From assembly GCF_010723735.1 (NCBI RefSeq), contig NZ_BLLB01000002.1, positions 62,001-126,000 on the forward strand: a DNA stretch of 64,000 bases. The letters run 5' to 3'. Source of the stretch: Mycolicibacterium hippocampi. GTDB lineage: Bacteria > Actinomycetota > Actinomycetes > Mycobacteriales > Mycobacteriaceae. The notes below the pieces were generated by a model, which had not been told where the DNA came from, made no database searches, and worked only from the letters and a program-made list of their open reading frames with translations. This document shows positions 42,391 through 52,252 of the stretch, one piece after another. The stretch's first letter is position 1, and every line of letters begins with the position of its first letter. The position numbers and the translations under genes are program-made.

Positions 42391-42411
42391 TATGTAACAG
42401 GTACTTACATA
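42391..42411. promoter_or_regulatory. Palindrome upstream of the tandem IclR genes, putative operator
   Basis: TATGTAA (42391-42397), 7-nt spacer, TTACATA (42405-42411), all perfect. A second weaker GTAA...TTAC pair follows at about 42417-42433. The site lies 23 nt upstream of the small IclR start, fitting autoregulation by an IclR protein. Confidence 0.55.
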
Positions 42412-42482
42412 CGGATAGTAAGTGACATTTACATGTGATGCAAGACACTTCAAGGGTCGGGATGCCGCGGGTTGCAGCAGCA

Positions 42483-42501
42483 ATGTTAAAACCCTTAACA
42501 T
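42483..42501. promoter_or_regulatory. Palindrome at the TetR gene start, putative operator
   Basis: ATGTTAA (42483-42489), 5-nt spacer, TTAACAT (42495-42501), perfect 7-bp arms, ending 7 nt before the ATG at 42509. The transcript may be nearly leaderless; the repressor would then block the promoter directly. Confidence 0.6.
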
Positions 42502-42508
42502 CTGAAGG

Positions 42509-43222
42509 ATGGCCAGTCAGGAACCGGTGAGTTCGGGAGCACTCAAGCGGCGCTCGTACCACCACGGCAACCTGCGCGATGCCCTGATCGAGGTGTCGGT
42601 CGAGCTCATCGCAAGAGATGGCGTCGCGACGTTCTCGATCGCCGAGGCATGCCGGCGACTCGAAGTCAGTCCCGGCGCCCCCTATCGCCACTTTGCCGAT
42701 CGTGAGGATCTACTGACTGCGGTCGCGATCAGATCCTGCGAGGTTCTCGGGGCGCACATCGCCCGGGTCGTCGACGGTGAAACCGATCCCACCGAACGCC
42801 TTGTCCGCGCGGCCCGGGCCTACGTCGAGTTCGCGGCGATGCACCCCGCACTGTTCGAAGTTCTCTACACCAAGGACGTGTTCGTCGGTGGCAATGCCAA
42901 GTTGACCGAACCGGTACGTCCCCTCGTCGAGGCATTTCTCATTCCCGCATCCGAGATCCCCGGCGTAACCGGCACACACGCAAGTAATCTCGCGGTCGCC
43001 GCCGCTGCCGTCGCACATGGCTACGCGGCATTCCTGCCGGGTGGCACATTCAGCGACTCTCCCGATGCGCTCGCCATCGCCGCAGACGATGCGGCGTGCG
43101 CCACCCGTGCACTCATATTGGGTCGGGCCGCCCTCACTGGCGTACCCGGCGAATCCGCGGTCGCGCTCGCCGGTCTGCCGGTGCAGACGTGGATCGACAT
43201 CGTCTCAGAAACCGGAAGGTGA
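42509..43222 (+). CDS. TetR family regulator (WHG-domain type)
   Basis: 237 residues. The HTH covers about residues 17-66 (RRSYHHGNLRDALIEVSVELIARDGVATFSIAEACRRLEVSPGAPYRHFADREDLL), with the SYHHGNLR leader typical of TetR proteins with a C-terminal WHG domain (PF13305), whose body lies at about 80-190 (AYVEFAAMHPALFEVLYT). It overlaps the downstream SDR gene by coupling (GTGA at 43219 or an ATG at 43234), so it probably regulates this short operon and itself. Confidence 0.88.
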   Translation: MASQEPVSSGALKRRSYHHGNLRDALIEVSVELIARDGVATFSIAEACRRLEVSPGAPYRHFADREDLLTAVAIRSCEVLGAHIARVVDGETDPTERLVRAARAYVEFAAMHPALFEVLYTKDVFVGGNAKLTEPVRPLVEAFLIPASEIPGVTGTHASNLAVAAAAVAHGYAAFLPGGTFSDSPDALAIAADDAACATRALILGRAALTGVPGESAVALAGLPVQTWIDIVSETGR

Positions 43223-43233
43223 GCATCCTCACG

Positions 43234-44034
43234 ATGACGTCTGACACCTTGGATGCCGAGTCGGCCGTCGGGCTGGCACCCGATCAGATTTTCGACCTCA
43301 GCGGACGTACCGCGCTGGTGACAGGCGCGTCCAGCGGCCTGGGCGTCCAGTTCGCCCTCACTTTGCAAGCAGCCGGCGCAAAAGTAGTCGTCGCTGCGCG
43401 CCGGATGGATCGGCTCGAGTCGCTGTGTGCCACCCATCCCGAATTGGTGGCCATGCCTTGCGATATCGCCGATCTCGATTCAGCAGAAGCCGTACACCGG
43501 GCGATCGAGGAGCGAGTGGGTCCGATCGACGTCCTGGTGAACAACGCCGGTACCAGTATCCCCGCAAGGGCCGAGGACGAGGACCTGTCGGACTTCCGAT
43601 ACGTCATGGATGTCAACCTCGTCGGAGCGTTCCGGCTGACGCAGCTCGTAGGCCGACGGATGATCGAGCGGGGCGGCGGCAACATCATCAATGTGGCCTC
43701 CATCCTCGGACTGGTTGCCGCAGCACCGAATCGGCAGGCCGCATATTGCGCCTCCAAAGGCGGGCTGATCAACCTGACCCGGGAATTGGCGGTCCAATGG
43801 GCCCGGCACGGGATCCGTGTCAACGCGTTGGCGCCCGGCTTCTTCCCCAGTGAAGCTACCGCCGAACTGCTGGATGACGACGCCGGTAGCTCTTACATTC
43901 GCCGCAATACACCGATGGCACGGGCCGGACGCGACGGCGAACTCTCCGGAGCGCTGCTCCTGCTCGCTAGTGATGCCGGGTCCTTCATCACCGGTCAGGT
44001 CTTGGCTGTCGACGGCGGTTGGACTGCACGCTAG
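43234..44034 (+). CDS. Short-chain dehydrogenase/reductase
   Basis: 266 residues from ATG 43234; GTG 43219, overlapping the TetR stop, is an alternative. Rossmann motif TGASSGLG, the NNAG strand, catalytic Ser in NVASILGL, and Y-x3-K in AYCASKGG; ends with the usual ITGQVLAVDGGWTAR. It oxidises or reduces a hydroxyl/keto group with NAD(P). It is co-transcribed with its TetR. Confidence 0.92.
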   Translation: MTSDTLDAESAVGLAPDQIFDLSGRTALVTGASSGLGVQFALTLQAAGAKVVVAARRMDRLESLCATHPELVAMPCDIADLDSAEAVHRAIEERVGPIDVLVNNAGTSIPARAEDEDLSDFRYVMDVNLVGAFRLTQLVGRRMIERGGGNIINVASILGLVAAAPNRQAAYCASKGGLINLTRELAVQWARHGIRVNALAPGFFPSEATAELLDDDAGSSYIRRNTPMARAGRDGELSGALLLLASDAGSFITGQVLAVDGGWTAR

Positions 44035-44225
44035 TAGTGCTTCGTGCCGGTTTCGGTTCAGTCACCGGACAATGCAGCGGCTGAACACAATTCGCCATTG
44101 ATACCGGAACCTCTCGCGACAACGCAGCTCGCCATATGAAGTATGGCCACTTGAACGACAGCGGCAATACCCAGTGAAATGAGAGCAGCGGCGAAATCAC
44201 AATACCGATGCACTAGGAGAGTCAC

Positions 44226-44981
44226 ATGCACAATAGTCCCGTGTGGCGGAACTGGCCGCGACGGATGCATTTCCCGCCGTGGCCGCTCGCGCAGAACCGG
44301 CTGGCCTGGATCCGCGGGCATCAACGAGTGCCCAAGGAGTTCCGGGTCGGGTCTGCAGAGGAGAATGGCGCGATCGAACCGAAGCAATGCGCACTCGTCG
44401 CCATTGATCTCGAGCCAGAAGTCACAGGCACCCTTGCTCATTCAGATTCACTGATCTTCAGTGTGAACTCCGCGATCGGTGCGGTCCGCCGTCATGGCGG
44501 CCACATCTGCTTCGTCCGCACCGCATTCGACGATCTGGATTATCGCTTCGTCCCGTCGACAAGCCGGGAATTCTCCGAAGTAGCTCGTGAACGCCGTTTT
44601 CAGAACGGCGCTCTGGCAACGGGACTGCACCCTGGTCTGGCAACCGATCCCGAGGACACCGTCGTACGGAAGACCCGCCTGAGCGCGTTCTCCACGACGG
44701 ATCTCGATGAGCGGTTGACGAACCTCGGTATCACCACGCTTATTCTGGCCGGTGCCCACACCAGCGGTGCGATCCTCTCGACCGTTCGAGAGGCCGCTGA
44801 CCGCGACTACCGGGTGCTGGTGCTGTCCGATGGCGTCCTCGACCATGACCGGGACCTACACCACCTCATCCTCGACCGTATCCTGCCGAGTCAAGCCGAG
44901 ATCGTCACTGCCAGCGATCTGCACTCCCGCCTCACGAGCAGTCCCCTCTACAACGGGACCGGCTCACGGTCCGGCCACTGA
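44226..44981 (+). CDS. Isochorismatase-fold hydrolase lacking the catalytic Cys
   Basis: 251 residues, AGGAG 7 nt before ATG 44226. The fold and two of three catalytic residues are visible (Asp in ALVAIDLE, Lys in VVRKTRLSAF). In the strand that usually reads ..TNVCVE.., the sequence is AGAHTSGAILSTVREAADRDYRVLVLSDGV, with Ala at the Cys position. This subgroup ('TSG..LST') is widespread, and its reaction is unknown. About 50 N-terminal residues are extra and contain Trp/Pro-rich sequence. Confidence 0.85.
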   Translation: MHNSPVWRNWPRRMHFPPWPLAQNRLAWIRGHQRVPKEFRVGSAEENGAIEPKQCALVAIDLEPEVTGTLAHSDSLIFSVNSAIGAVRRHGGHICFVRTAFDDLDYRFVPSTSREFSEVARERRFQNGALATGLHPGLATDPEDTVVRKTRLSAFSTTDLDERLTNLGITTLILAGAHTSGAILSTVREAADRDYRVLVLSDGVLDHDRDLHHLILDRILPSQAEIVTASDLHSRLTSSPLYNGTGSRSGH

Positions 44982-45007
44982 CCACGACAAATAACCGGGA
45001 ACTAGCC

Positions 45008-45250
45008 ATGGATTCATTCGATCGCCAGATCGTTCAATACGTCCGGTCGTGGGCTCCGTTCGGTGGTCCACCGCAGGACGAGATACTTCCCCTCTTCGGG
45101 TTGACCTTCCCCCAGTTCGACCAACGCTTCAGGGACATCATCGCGTCACTGCAGCTTCGGACGTCTGTCCTGACTGAAGAGGACAAAGAGTTGCTCGTCA
45201 CGGTGCAGCGTATGCTCGCCGCACGGAAACCGGTGTGCACCAGCTGGTGA
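45008..45250 (+). CDS. Small DUF3263-like protein
   Basis: 80 residues. The pattern 'FDRQIVQYVRSWAPFGGPPQDEILPLFGLTFPQFDQRFRDIIA' recalls the actinobacterial DUF3263 family, which has a helical domain with an acidic/aromatic N-terminal part. Its last bases overlap the next reading frame. Function unknown; it lies in a patch of eroded genes. Confidence 0.5.
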   Translation: MDSFDRQIVQYVRSWAPFGGPPQDEILPLFGLTFPQFDQRFRDIIASLQLRTSVLTEEDKELLVTVQRMLAARKPVCTSW

Positions 45251-45528
45251 AGTCGGGCGGCAGGTGCGATGACGACAAACGCCCTCAACCAGAGGTTGAT
45301 GTGCGCATCGCCCCGCCGTCGGCAGCGGACCCAGAGCCCGCTGCCACCAAGACCCTCTGGCGATTCAGCGGACACATCGAGATCCACGCAAGCAACGGCG
45401 CGACAATACATCTCAAAACCGGGGATATCGTGCTGGCACGCGACACCGCCGGCGTCGACCGTCTTGCGGCGGTGGCCGAAGGAAACGTTCCACTCGTTTT
45501 TCTCCCCCACCCCGAGAGGCCGGTCTGA
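45235..45528 (+). pseudogene. Remnant of a cupin-type protein (C-terminal part)
   Basis: Up to 97 residues. The stretch LWRFSGHIEIHASNGATIHLKTGDIVLARDTAGVDRLAAVAEGNVPLVFLPHPERPV matches the C-terminal half of cupins that read 'SG.IEV..SDG...F..GDV.LA.DT.G.GH'. The N-terminal cupin strands are missing, the GTG start lies inside the previous gene, and the usual GH after the DT.G is lost (GVD). It may be an expressed fragment but looks truncated. Confidence 0.5.
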
Positions 45529-45562
45529 CCCCGGCCGCACGCAGGTTTGCAGGGAACACGCC

Positions 45563-45809
45563 TCAGGTCTTCGCGCCTGGACGGTAGAAGACCACCAATT
45601 GTCCGATACCGCCGGCGAGGCCCAGCATCACGGCGACGCCCAAGCCCCACCACCCCTGCAGGAACCGGCTGTCTTCGTACTGTGGAAGAAGAGGTGGTCG
45701 AGACTGATACGACCCGCGCCGAGGCCACTGCAACAGCGGCAACAGGGGTCAACAGCCCGACTGCCAACGCGATGCCCGCGGCGATCTCAGCCGCTGCGGC
45801 GACGCGCAC
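45563..45809 (-). pseudogene. Frameshifted DoxX-like membrane protein remnant
   Basis: Frame 1 from 45809 gives RVAAAAEIAAGIALAVGLLTPVAAVAVASARVV, a DoxX-type helix. After about 45710 the coding sense continues in another frame, ending in RFLQGWWGLGVAVMLGLAGGIGQLVVFYRPGAKT before a stop at 45563-45565. The N-terminal part of a normal DoxX gene is also missing because the SDR gene ends at 45850. A pseudogene is the simplest reading; sequencing error could mimic the frameshift. Confidence 0.45.
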
Positions 45810-45849
45810 TGAAACACACCAGGACGCATTACGAAGTCATCGTCGGTCC

Positions 45850-46614
45850 TCAGCGGGGAGCCATGCGGATGGCGCCGTCGAGGCGGATCACCTCGCCGTT
45901 GAGCATCGGGTTCTCAACGATATGGGTTACCAGAGCGCCGAATTCGTCGGGGTCACCCAGCCTGGCGGGATGCGGAACCTGCGCGCCGAGTGACTGCTGC
46001 GCTTCCTCGGGAAGCGAACCCAACAGCGGGGTTCTGAACAACCCCGGCGCGATGGTCACGACGCGGATCAGCTCTCGCGACAGGTCTCGCGCGATCGGCA
46101 GAGTCATACCGACGATGCCGCTTTTGGACGCCGAGTAGGCGGCCTGGCCGACTTGGCCGTCGAACGCGGCCGCCGAGGCGGTGTTGATGATGACGCCGCG
46201 CTCCGCTGAATTCCCACCTTCGAGGGGCGTAGTGCGCGCGATCCGCTCAGCCGCCAGCCGCAGCACATTGAAGGTGCCGATCAGGTTGACCTCGACCACC
46301 TTGCGAAAGCCGTCCAGCGGGAACGGCCCGTTCTTGCTCAGCGTCTTGATTGCATTGCCGATACCAGCACAGTTGACGTTGATGCGCACCGGACCAAGTG
46401 ACTCCGCGAGGTCGAGCGCGTCACACACACCGCGCTCGTCGGTCACGTTGGCGGCGACGAAGCGGGCGCGTTCGCCCAATCCGGTGACCACCGCGTCACC
46501 CTTGAGGTCGATCACCACCACATGAGCGCCCGCTGCGAGTAGTCGCTTCGTGGTGGCCAGTCCAAGCCCGGATGCGCCCCCGGTGACGACTGCTACCGCG
46601 TCTTTGATCTCCAC
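45850..46614 (-). CDS. SDR, 3-hydroxyacyl-CoA dehydrogenase type II-like
   Basis: 254 residues from GTG 46614. Cofactor loop [14 protein letters not shown] strand, Ser in [15 protein letters not shown] and Y-x3-K in AAYSASKSG. The '[30 protein letters not shown]' block and 'PGLFRTPLL' are typical of HSD17B10-like short-chain 3-hydroxyacyl-CoA dehydrogenases. It precedes a CoA-transferase/racemase gene, 48 nt away, in a beta-oxidation set with FadB and FadA. Confidence 0.92.
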   Translation of the reverse strand: MEIKDAVAVVTGGASGLGLATTKRLLAAGAHVVVIDLKGDAVVTGLGERARFVAANVTDERGVCDALDLAESLGPVRINVNCAGIGNAIKTLSKNGPFPLDGFRKVVEVNLIGTFNVLRLAAERIARTTPLEGGNSAERGVIINTASAAAFDGQVGQAAYSASKSGIVGMTLPIARDLSRELIRVVTIAPGLFRTPLLGSLPEEAQQSLGAQVPHPARLGDPDEFGALVTHIVENPMLNGEVIRLDGAIRMAPR

Positions 46615-46662
46615 TTACCGTATTCCTTTCCAGGTGGCCGCCCGGCCGACCTGATGACGGGT

Positions 46663-47781
46663 CTACGTCCAGTCGTGCAGGACGGAATCGGTGTCTGCGC
46701 CGCGTCGACGTGGCGGCCGCGGTGCGCCGGTCGCACTGCGGGAGAACCGGGGTGCGGGCGCGGGCTGCAGCTGACCTTCGTCGTCATAGAAGGTGTTGCG
46801 CTCCACGATGTGCGGTTCGGTGAGAACCTCTCCGAAGGACAGCACCGGGGTCACACACGCATCAGCAGCGGCGAACACGCCGGCCCAATGGTCACGATCT
46901 CGGGTGGCGAACGTCTCCGTGAATCGTGCGCGCAACTCCGGCCACCGCTCGATATCGTTCTGGCCCGGCAGATCCGCATCGGCCAGATCCAGGCCCTGCA
47001 ACAGCACCCCGTAGAACTTCGGCTCGATCGCCCCCACCGCAACATATCGGCCATCGGCACACTCATAGGTGTCGTAGTAGGGGGCGCCGGTGTCCAGCAG
47101 GTTGGTGCCGCGTTCATCCGACCACAAGCCGTTGGCCCGGAAACTCCACATCGCCTGGATCAGAACGCTCGATCCGTCCACCATGGCTGCGTCGACCACC
47201 TGTCCCTTACCCGAGATGTGACGTTCGTAGAGCGCGGCCAGGATTCCCACGAGCAGGAACATCGACCCACCGCCGAAATCCCCGGCCAGGTTGAGCGGCG
47301 GCACCGGTCGCTCACCACGTCGGCCGATCGCGTGTAGAACACCGTTGAGCGAGATGTAGTTGATGTCGTGTCCGGCCTGCATTGCACGGGGACCGTCCTG
47401 ACCCCACCCGGTCATCCGGGCATAGATCAACTTCTTGTTGACCTTCGCGCAGTCCCCAGGCCCCAGGCCGAGACGTTCGGTGACGCCGGGGCGGAATCCC
47501 TCGATGAGAACGTCGGCGTGGGCGATCAAGTCGAGTACGAACTCGCGTCCCTCCTCGGATTTCAGATCCGCGACCACCGACCGCCGGTTCCGCAGCGTGG
47601 CATCACGCTTGTTGACCGGGATGCCGACGTTGACCTCGGGGCGTTCGATGCGCGCTACATCCGCGCCCAGATCACCGAGCACCATCCCGGCATGCGGTCC
47701 GGGACCGATCCCGGCAAGTTCCACGACACGCAAGCCCTGCAAGGGTCCCGCCATGTGCACTCCTCGCGTGATGTCGGTCAT
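46663..47781 (-). CDS. Alpha-methylacyl-CoA racemase / class III CoA-transferase family protein
   Basis: 372 residues; ATG 47781 overlaps the fadB stop (ATGA). H138 (AGHDINY) and D168 (AGDFGGG), 30 residues apart, match the catalytic pair of alpha-methylacyl-CoA racemase, and '[11 protein letters not shown]', '[11 protein letters not shown]' are family landmarks. A racemase would let branched side chains of (R)- and (S)-configuration enter beta-oxidation, which fits the gene's neighbours. A CoA-transferase function cannot be excluded. Confidence 0.88.
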   Translation of the reverse strand: MTDITRGVHMAGPLQGLRVVELAGIGPGPHAGMVLGDLGADVARIERPEVNVGIPVNKRDATLRNRRSVVADLKSEEGREFVLDLIAHADVLIEGFRPGVTERLGLGPGDCAKVNKKLIYARMTGWGQDGPRAMQAGHDINYISLNGVLHAIGRRGERPVPPLNLAGDFGGGSMFLLVGILAALYERHISGKGQVVDAAMVDGSSVLIQAMWSFRANGLWSDERGTNLLDTGAPYYDTYECADGRYVAVGAIEPKFYGVLLQGLDLADADLPGQNDIERWPELRARFTETFATRDRDHWAGVFAAADACVTPVLSFGEVLTEPHIVERNTFYDDEGQLQPAPAPRFSRSATGAPRPPRRRGADTDSVLHDWT

Positions 47782-49928
47782 GCTCCAGTGCGCAGCAATT
47801 CACCGGAGCACAGCGATACCGGCGGTGTGAAGCGCGGGCCGAACTTGTCCTGCAACTCGGTCGCGCGGGCGACGAACGCAGCGCGGCCACCGGGGTAGCC
47901 GGCGACGAACTGTGCCGCGCCCCCCGTCCACACCGGGAAGCCGATGCCCAGCATGGACCCGACATTGGCGTCGGCGGTGGATCGCAACAGTCCGCTGTCC
48001 AAGCAGCGCGCGGTGTCCAGTGCCTCGGCAAACAGCAACCGGTCAATGAGTTCCTGCAGATCATCTGCGGGCTGACCGGGCCCGAAGTGTGCCTCCAGCC
48101 CCTTCCACAGTCCCGCCCTGCGCGCATCCTCGTATTCGTAGAACCCGGCACCGGCAGCCCGGCCGGTGCGCTGCGCGTCGATCAACGTCGCCAGCACCGC
48201 ATCGCCTGGGTGATCGGTGAACGAGGTGCCGCTCACCTGGGCCTCCGCACGGAACTGGCCGAAAATCTTGTGGGGCAACGTCACTGTGAGCTCATCGATC
48301 AACGCAAGGGTGCCCACCGGGTATCCTGCCTGCAGTGATGCCTGCTCGATCGATGCCGGCGCAATGCCCTCGCCGAGCATGGCTGCCGCCTCCAGCAATC
48401 GGGACAGGATGACTCGGCTGGTGAAGAACCCCCGACCGTCGCCGACGACGATCGGTGTCTTACCCAGTTGCACAGCGATGTCGAATGCCTTGGCCAGCGT
48501 CTGCTCACTGGTCTGCTCACCGACGATGATCTCGACAAGATCCATGCGCTCGACCGGTGAGAAGAAGTGCATACCGATGAAATCGGTTGGCCGGCCGACA
48601 TCCCGGGCTAGACCGGTGATCGGCAGTGTCGAGGTGTTCGACGCCAACACCGCATGCGGTGCCAGCGCGTCGAGGACCTCGCCGAAGACCTCGGCCTTCA
48701 GGTCCGGGTCTTCGAAGACGGCCTCGATCACCAGATCGCAGCCTGCCAGGTCGGCGACTTCAGTGGTTGGCGTGATGCGTTCGAGGATCTCGTCGACCTC
48801 CGCCTGGGTGCGCCTACCTTTGTCAGACTCCTTGCGGAGTGCCCTCTGCGCGTACGCCTTTCCGTTCTCGGCGCGTGCCAGGTCGACATCCTTCAGCGCC
48901 ACCCGCAGACCCGAGAGCGCGCTCGACAAAGCGATACCGGCTCCCATCATCCCTGCACCCAGGACCGCCACCGATTCGGCCCGGTGTTGCGGAAAACCGT
49001 CGGGACGGCTGGCGCCCTGAAGCACGGTCTGCCGGTCGAAGAAGGTCCCCTGGATGATGTTGGTGGCGATCTGCCCGGTGGCCAGCTCGACGAAGTACCG
49101 CGTCTCCACAGCCAGCGCGGTGTCGATATCGACCTGGGTGCTCTCGACTGCCGCCGACAGAATGGCTGCCGGCGCCGGCATCGGCGCGCCCTTGTGGTGG
49201 GCGCGCAGGGCGGCCGCCCTCGCGGGCAGGGTGGCCTGGACGGCCGGGTCATCCGCGCGGCCGCCGGGGATGGCATCGGCATCGTCCCAGGTTTGACGTG
49301 CCTGCGGGTTGGCGGCAATCCAGACACGCGCCTTGGCGTGCAGTTCTTCTGCACTGGAGGCGAGTTCGTCGATGAGTCCGAGCTCGACGGCGTCTGTCGG
49401 ACGGTAGGTGGTGCCCGATAGGAGCACCTTCGTCAGCGCGGTGTCGAGGCCGAGCATCCGGACGGTACGCACGATGCCGCCGGCACCGGGCAGCAGACCG
49501 AGTGTGACCTCGGGCAACCCGATCCGGATCCGGGGATTGTCCAGTGCGATCCGATGATGACAGGCCAGCGCCAGCTCCAGACCCCCACCCAGAGCGGTAC
49601 CGTTGATGGCGGCGACCACCGGCACGCCAAGACTTTCGAGTGAGCGCAGCTGGCCCTTGATGGTCGTGGTGAAGGCGCTGAACTCGGCACTGTCGGCCGG
49701 GGTCGCTGCTAGCAGGTCGCGGAGATCACCACCGGCAAAGAACGTCTTCTTCCCCGAACTGATGACCACACCGGACAGCGTGTCGCCCATCGCCGCGAGT
49801 CGGCCGAGCGCCTCGCCGAACGAAGTGACGTATGCGAGATTCATGGTGTTGACGGACTGTGCGGGATCGTTGAACGTCAAGGTGACGATGCCGGAGTCCT
49901 CGGCCCATTCAATAGTATTGCCGGTCAC
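47778..49928 (-). CDS. fadB: FadB-type multifunctional enoyl-CoA hydratase/3-hydroxyacyl-CoA dehydrogenase
   Basis: 716 residues from GTG 49928 (AAAGGA 6 nt upstream). The enoyl-CoA hydratase half (1-190) has [23 protein letters not shown] and [15 protein letters not shown] with both catalytic Glu. The dehydrogenase half has the NAD loop [14 protein letters not shown] (about 310), [12 protein letters not shown] and [17 protein letters not shown] with the catalytic His, and a C-terminal helical domain. It catalyses two steps of beta-oxidation and is followed by fadA 11 nt upstream on the same strand. Confidence 0.95.
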   Translation of the reverse strand: MTGNTIEWAEDSGIVTLTFNDPAQSVNTMNLAYVTSFGEALGRLAAMGDTLSGVVISSGKKTFFAGGDLRDLLAATPADSAEFSAFTTTIKGQLRSLESLGVPVVAAINGTALGGGLELALACHHRIALDNPRIRIGLPEVTLGLLPGAGGIVRTVRMLGLDTALTKVLLSGTTYRPTDAVELGLIDELASSAEELHAKARVWIAANPQARQTWDDADAIPGGRADDPAVQATLPARAAALRAHHKGAPMPAPAAILSAAVESTQVDIDTALAVETRYFVELATGQIATNIIQGTFFDRQTVLQGASRPDGFPQHRAESVAVLGAGMMGAGIALSSALSGLRVALKDVDLARAENGKAYAQRALRKESDKGRRTQAEVDEILERITPTTEVADLAGCDLVIEAVFEDPDLKAEVFGEVLDALAPHAVLASNTSTLPITGLARDVGRPTDFIGMHFFSPVERMDLVEIIVGEQTSEQTLAKAFDIAVQLGKTPIVVGDGRGFFTSRVILSRLLEAAAMLGEGIAPASIEQASLQAGYPVGTLALIDELTVTLPHKIFGQFRAEAQVSGTSFTDHPGDAVLATLIDAQRTGRAAGAGFYEYEDARRAGLWKGLEAHFGPGQPADDLQELIDRLLFAEALDTARCLDSGLLRSTADANVGSMLGIGFPVWTGGAAQFVAGYPGGRAAFVARATELQDKFGPRFTPPVSLCSGELLRTGA

Positions 49929-49939
49929 GGATTTTCCTT

Positions 49940-51151
49940 TCAGACCCGTTCAACGATCGTGGCGATACCCATACCGCCGCCAACGCAGAGTGTGATGAGC
50001 CCACGCCGTTGGTCGCGCCGCTCCAGCTCATCGACGAGCGTCGAGACGAGCATGGCACCCGTCGCGCCCAGGGGGTGTCCGAGTGCGATCGCGCCACCGT
50101 TGACGTTGACGATTTCGTGCGGGACACCGAGGTCCTTCATGAAGCGCAACACCACCGAGGCGAACGCTTCGTTGATCTCCACCAGATCGATATCCGAGAT
50201 ACCCAGCCCGGCAAGGTGAAGCGCCTTCTGTGTTGCGGGGGTAGGACCGGTCAGCATGATGGTGGGATCGGAACCACTCACGGCCGTGGCCACGATACGC
50301 GCGCGGGGCTGCAGTCCCAGGTCGCTACCGATCCGCTCGCTGCCAACAAGGACAAGTGCGGCGCCGTCGACGATTCCGGAGCTGTTTCCCCCGGTGTGGA
50401 CGTGGTCGATCTTCTCGATCCAGTGATACTTCTGCAGCGCCACCGCATCAAAACCTGCCTGGCTGCCCAGGGTGGCGAATGCCGGCTTGAGCTTGCCCAA
50501 CATCTCCACCGTGGTGCCGGGGCGCAGGTGCTCGTCACGCTCCAGGATAGTCAGACCGTTGCGGTCGAGCACCGGCACCACTGACCGTTCGAAGGATCCG
50601 TTGGCCCAGGCCTTTGCGGCTCTGGCCTGCGATTCGACAGCGTAGGAGTCGACATCGTGCCGGCTGAAGCCCTCCAGTGTGGCAATGAGGTCCGCACCGA
50701 TGCCCTGGGGGACGAATCCGGTGCTCAGGTTGGTCTCGGGGTCATTCGCCCACGCACCCCCGTCGGTACCCATCGGAACCCGGGACATGCTCTCCACGCC
50801 ACCAGCGAGCACCAACGATTCCCAACCGGAGGCGATCTTCTGGGCAGCGACGTTCACCGCCTCCAGTCCCGATGCGCAGAATCGGTTGAGTTGCGCACCG
50901 GCAACCGTGTCGGGATACCCGGCGGCGATCGCCGCGATCCTCGCGATATCCGCGCCTTGATCACCCAGCGGTGTGACACATCCCAATACGATGTCGTCGA
51001 TACGGCTAGGATCGAGGGCGGGGTTGCGTCGCGTCAGTGCGTGCAGCAGTCCCGTGACGAGATTGACGGGCTTGACTCCGTGCAACGCGCCACCGCGGTT
51101 CTTACCGCGTGGAGTGCGCAGCGCGTCGTACACAAAAACGTCGTTCGGCAT
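49940..51151 (-). CDS. fadA: Acetyl-CoA acyltransferase (thiolase) FadA
   Basis: 403 residues from ATG 51151, with AAAGG 7 nt upstream; longer starts lack that support. The first Cys is in [12 protein letters not shown], the His in [14 protein letters not shown] and the second Cys in [10 protein letters not shown]. It makes acetyl-CoA and a shortened acyl-CoA. With FadB it forms the usual beta-oxidation pair. A CTATCTGAA motif, the reverse form of TTCAGATAG, lies 136 nt upstream. Confidence 0.95.
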   Translation of the reverse strand: MPNDVFVYDALRTPRGKNRGGALHGVKPVNLVTGLLHALTRRNPALDPSRIDDIVLGCVTPLGDQGADIARIAAIAAGYPDTVAGAQLNRFCASGLEAVNVAAQKIASGWESLVLAGGVESMSRVPMGTDGGAWANDPETNLSTGFVPQGIGADLIATLEGFSRHDVDSYAVESQARAAKAWANGSFERSVVPVLDRNGLTILERDEHLRPGTTVEMLGKLKPAFATLGSQAGFDAVALQKYHWIEKIDHVHTGGNSSGIVDGAALVLVGSERIGSDLGLQPRARIVATAVSGSDPTIMLTGPTPATQKALHLAGLGISDIDLVEINEAFASVVLRFMKDLGVPHEIVNVNGGAIALGHPLGATGAMLVSTLVDELERRDQRRGLITLCVGGGMGIATIVERV

Positions 51152-51348
51152 GACATTGCCTTTCATTCCAAGGGTAATGAGAGCCACGGACCCCATCGGG
51201 CTGCGCACAGAGCTGCCCGGTACCTCGATGCGTTCAGGATCGCCAGCCGCCGGCAGGCATGTCAAGCTGAGCGCATGCCAGAGTCGCTATCTGAAAACTA
51301 GCCTCCAGCAGATGGTTTCAGCGTCGCCTGCGCAGCAAGGGCGGCCGA

Positions 51349-52218
51349 TCAACCCAATCCCTTTATCCACCGACGCAATGCGGGACCAACCATCTGGGCA
51401 GCATCTTCCTGAAAGAAGTGCTTCGCCACGACGGTGATCTCTGACTGGTTGGGCCAGGTTCTGCACAATTCGAGATGAGGGCCTGCAAGCTGGCCCTCGG
51501 TCGAGACGATGAGCAGTTTAGGCACGGATGAGGATGCCATCCATGCCGCATACCGATCGATAATTCGATAGACGTCATCAGGGTCGCCGAAGGTGGGCAC
51601 CTCCTGTACCCAGGTCAGTATCGGACGACGCCCTTCCCCGACTTCCAGCCATGGCCTTCGGTATTCCTGCTCCACGTCGGCGGCTACCGGGAGGAGCGTG
51701 CTTTGCCGGAGGAAGATATCGAGCAGGAAATCTCCGAACAGGATTGCTTCCTCACCCTCATCTGATCGGCAGAACTTCACGAGTTCCGTGCGCTCCGCCG
51801 GCTCATCGCCGACTGTCGGGTGCACCAGGGTTTCTCCGTAGGCTATGCCACGCATCGCTCCGGGATGGGCTTGTGCCCAGTCAAACCCGAGTGCTCCACC
51901 CCAGTCGTGGCCAACGAGCACTACCCGCTCGCGGATGTCCAGCACCTCGCAGAACGACTCCAGATATGCTCGGTGGGTCGCGTAGCGATAGTCTCCTGAC
52001 TCCAGACGCCCGGAATCGCCCATGCCGATCAGATCGGGTGCAATACAACGCCCTAGGTCTTGGACATGCGGGATGATATTGCGCCACAGGAATGAGCTCA
52101 TCGGATTGCCATGCAGGAAGAGGATCGGGTCTCCCTCACCAACCTCCTGATATGCCATGAAGGAGTCCAGGACATCTGTAGTCCGCTTGGCCTTGTTGGA
52201 TGTTGCCTCACTGTTCAC
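51349..52218 (-). CDS. Haloalkane dehalogenase (HLD-II type) at the end of the mce operon
   Basis: 289 residues from GTG 52218, with GGAGG 10 nt upstream. The alpha/beta-hydrolase fold carries the five catalytic residues at LinB-like places: N38 (HGNP), D105 and W106 (GHDWGG), E129 (YGET) and H267 (AKHFF). Such enzymes swap halogen for hydroxyl on alkyl halides with a covalent ester intermediate. It starts 34 nt after mceF, on the same strand, so it is likely in the same transcript. Related non-dehalogenating hydrolases exist, but the Trp-Asn halide pair is intact. Confidence 0.88.
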   Translation of the reverse strand: MNSEATSNKAKRTTDVLDSFMAYQEVGEGDPILFLHGNPMSSFLWRNIIPHVQDLGRCIAPDLIGMGDSGRLESGDYRYATHRAYLESFCEVLDIRERVVLVGHDWGGALGFDWAQAHPGAMRGIAYGETLVHPTVGDEPAERTELVKFCRSDEGEEAILFGDFLLDIFLRQSTLLPVAADVEQEYRRPWLEVGEGRRPILTWVQEVPTFGDPDDVYRIIDRYAAWMASSSVPKLLIVSTEGQLAGPHLELCRTWPNQSEITVVAKHFFQEDAAQMVGPALRRWIKGLG

Positions 52219-52252
52219 GCTTGCATCTCCTCCTCCGGCACATGAGCACCCC

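Noticed and set aside
45285..45809. A 174-residue minus-strand protein as an intact gene
   Set aside because: Only its first helix looks like a protein family member; the rest is antisense to the cupin remnant, and the family-like continuation is in another frame.
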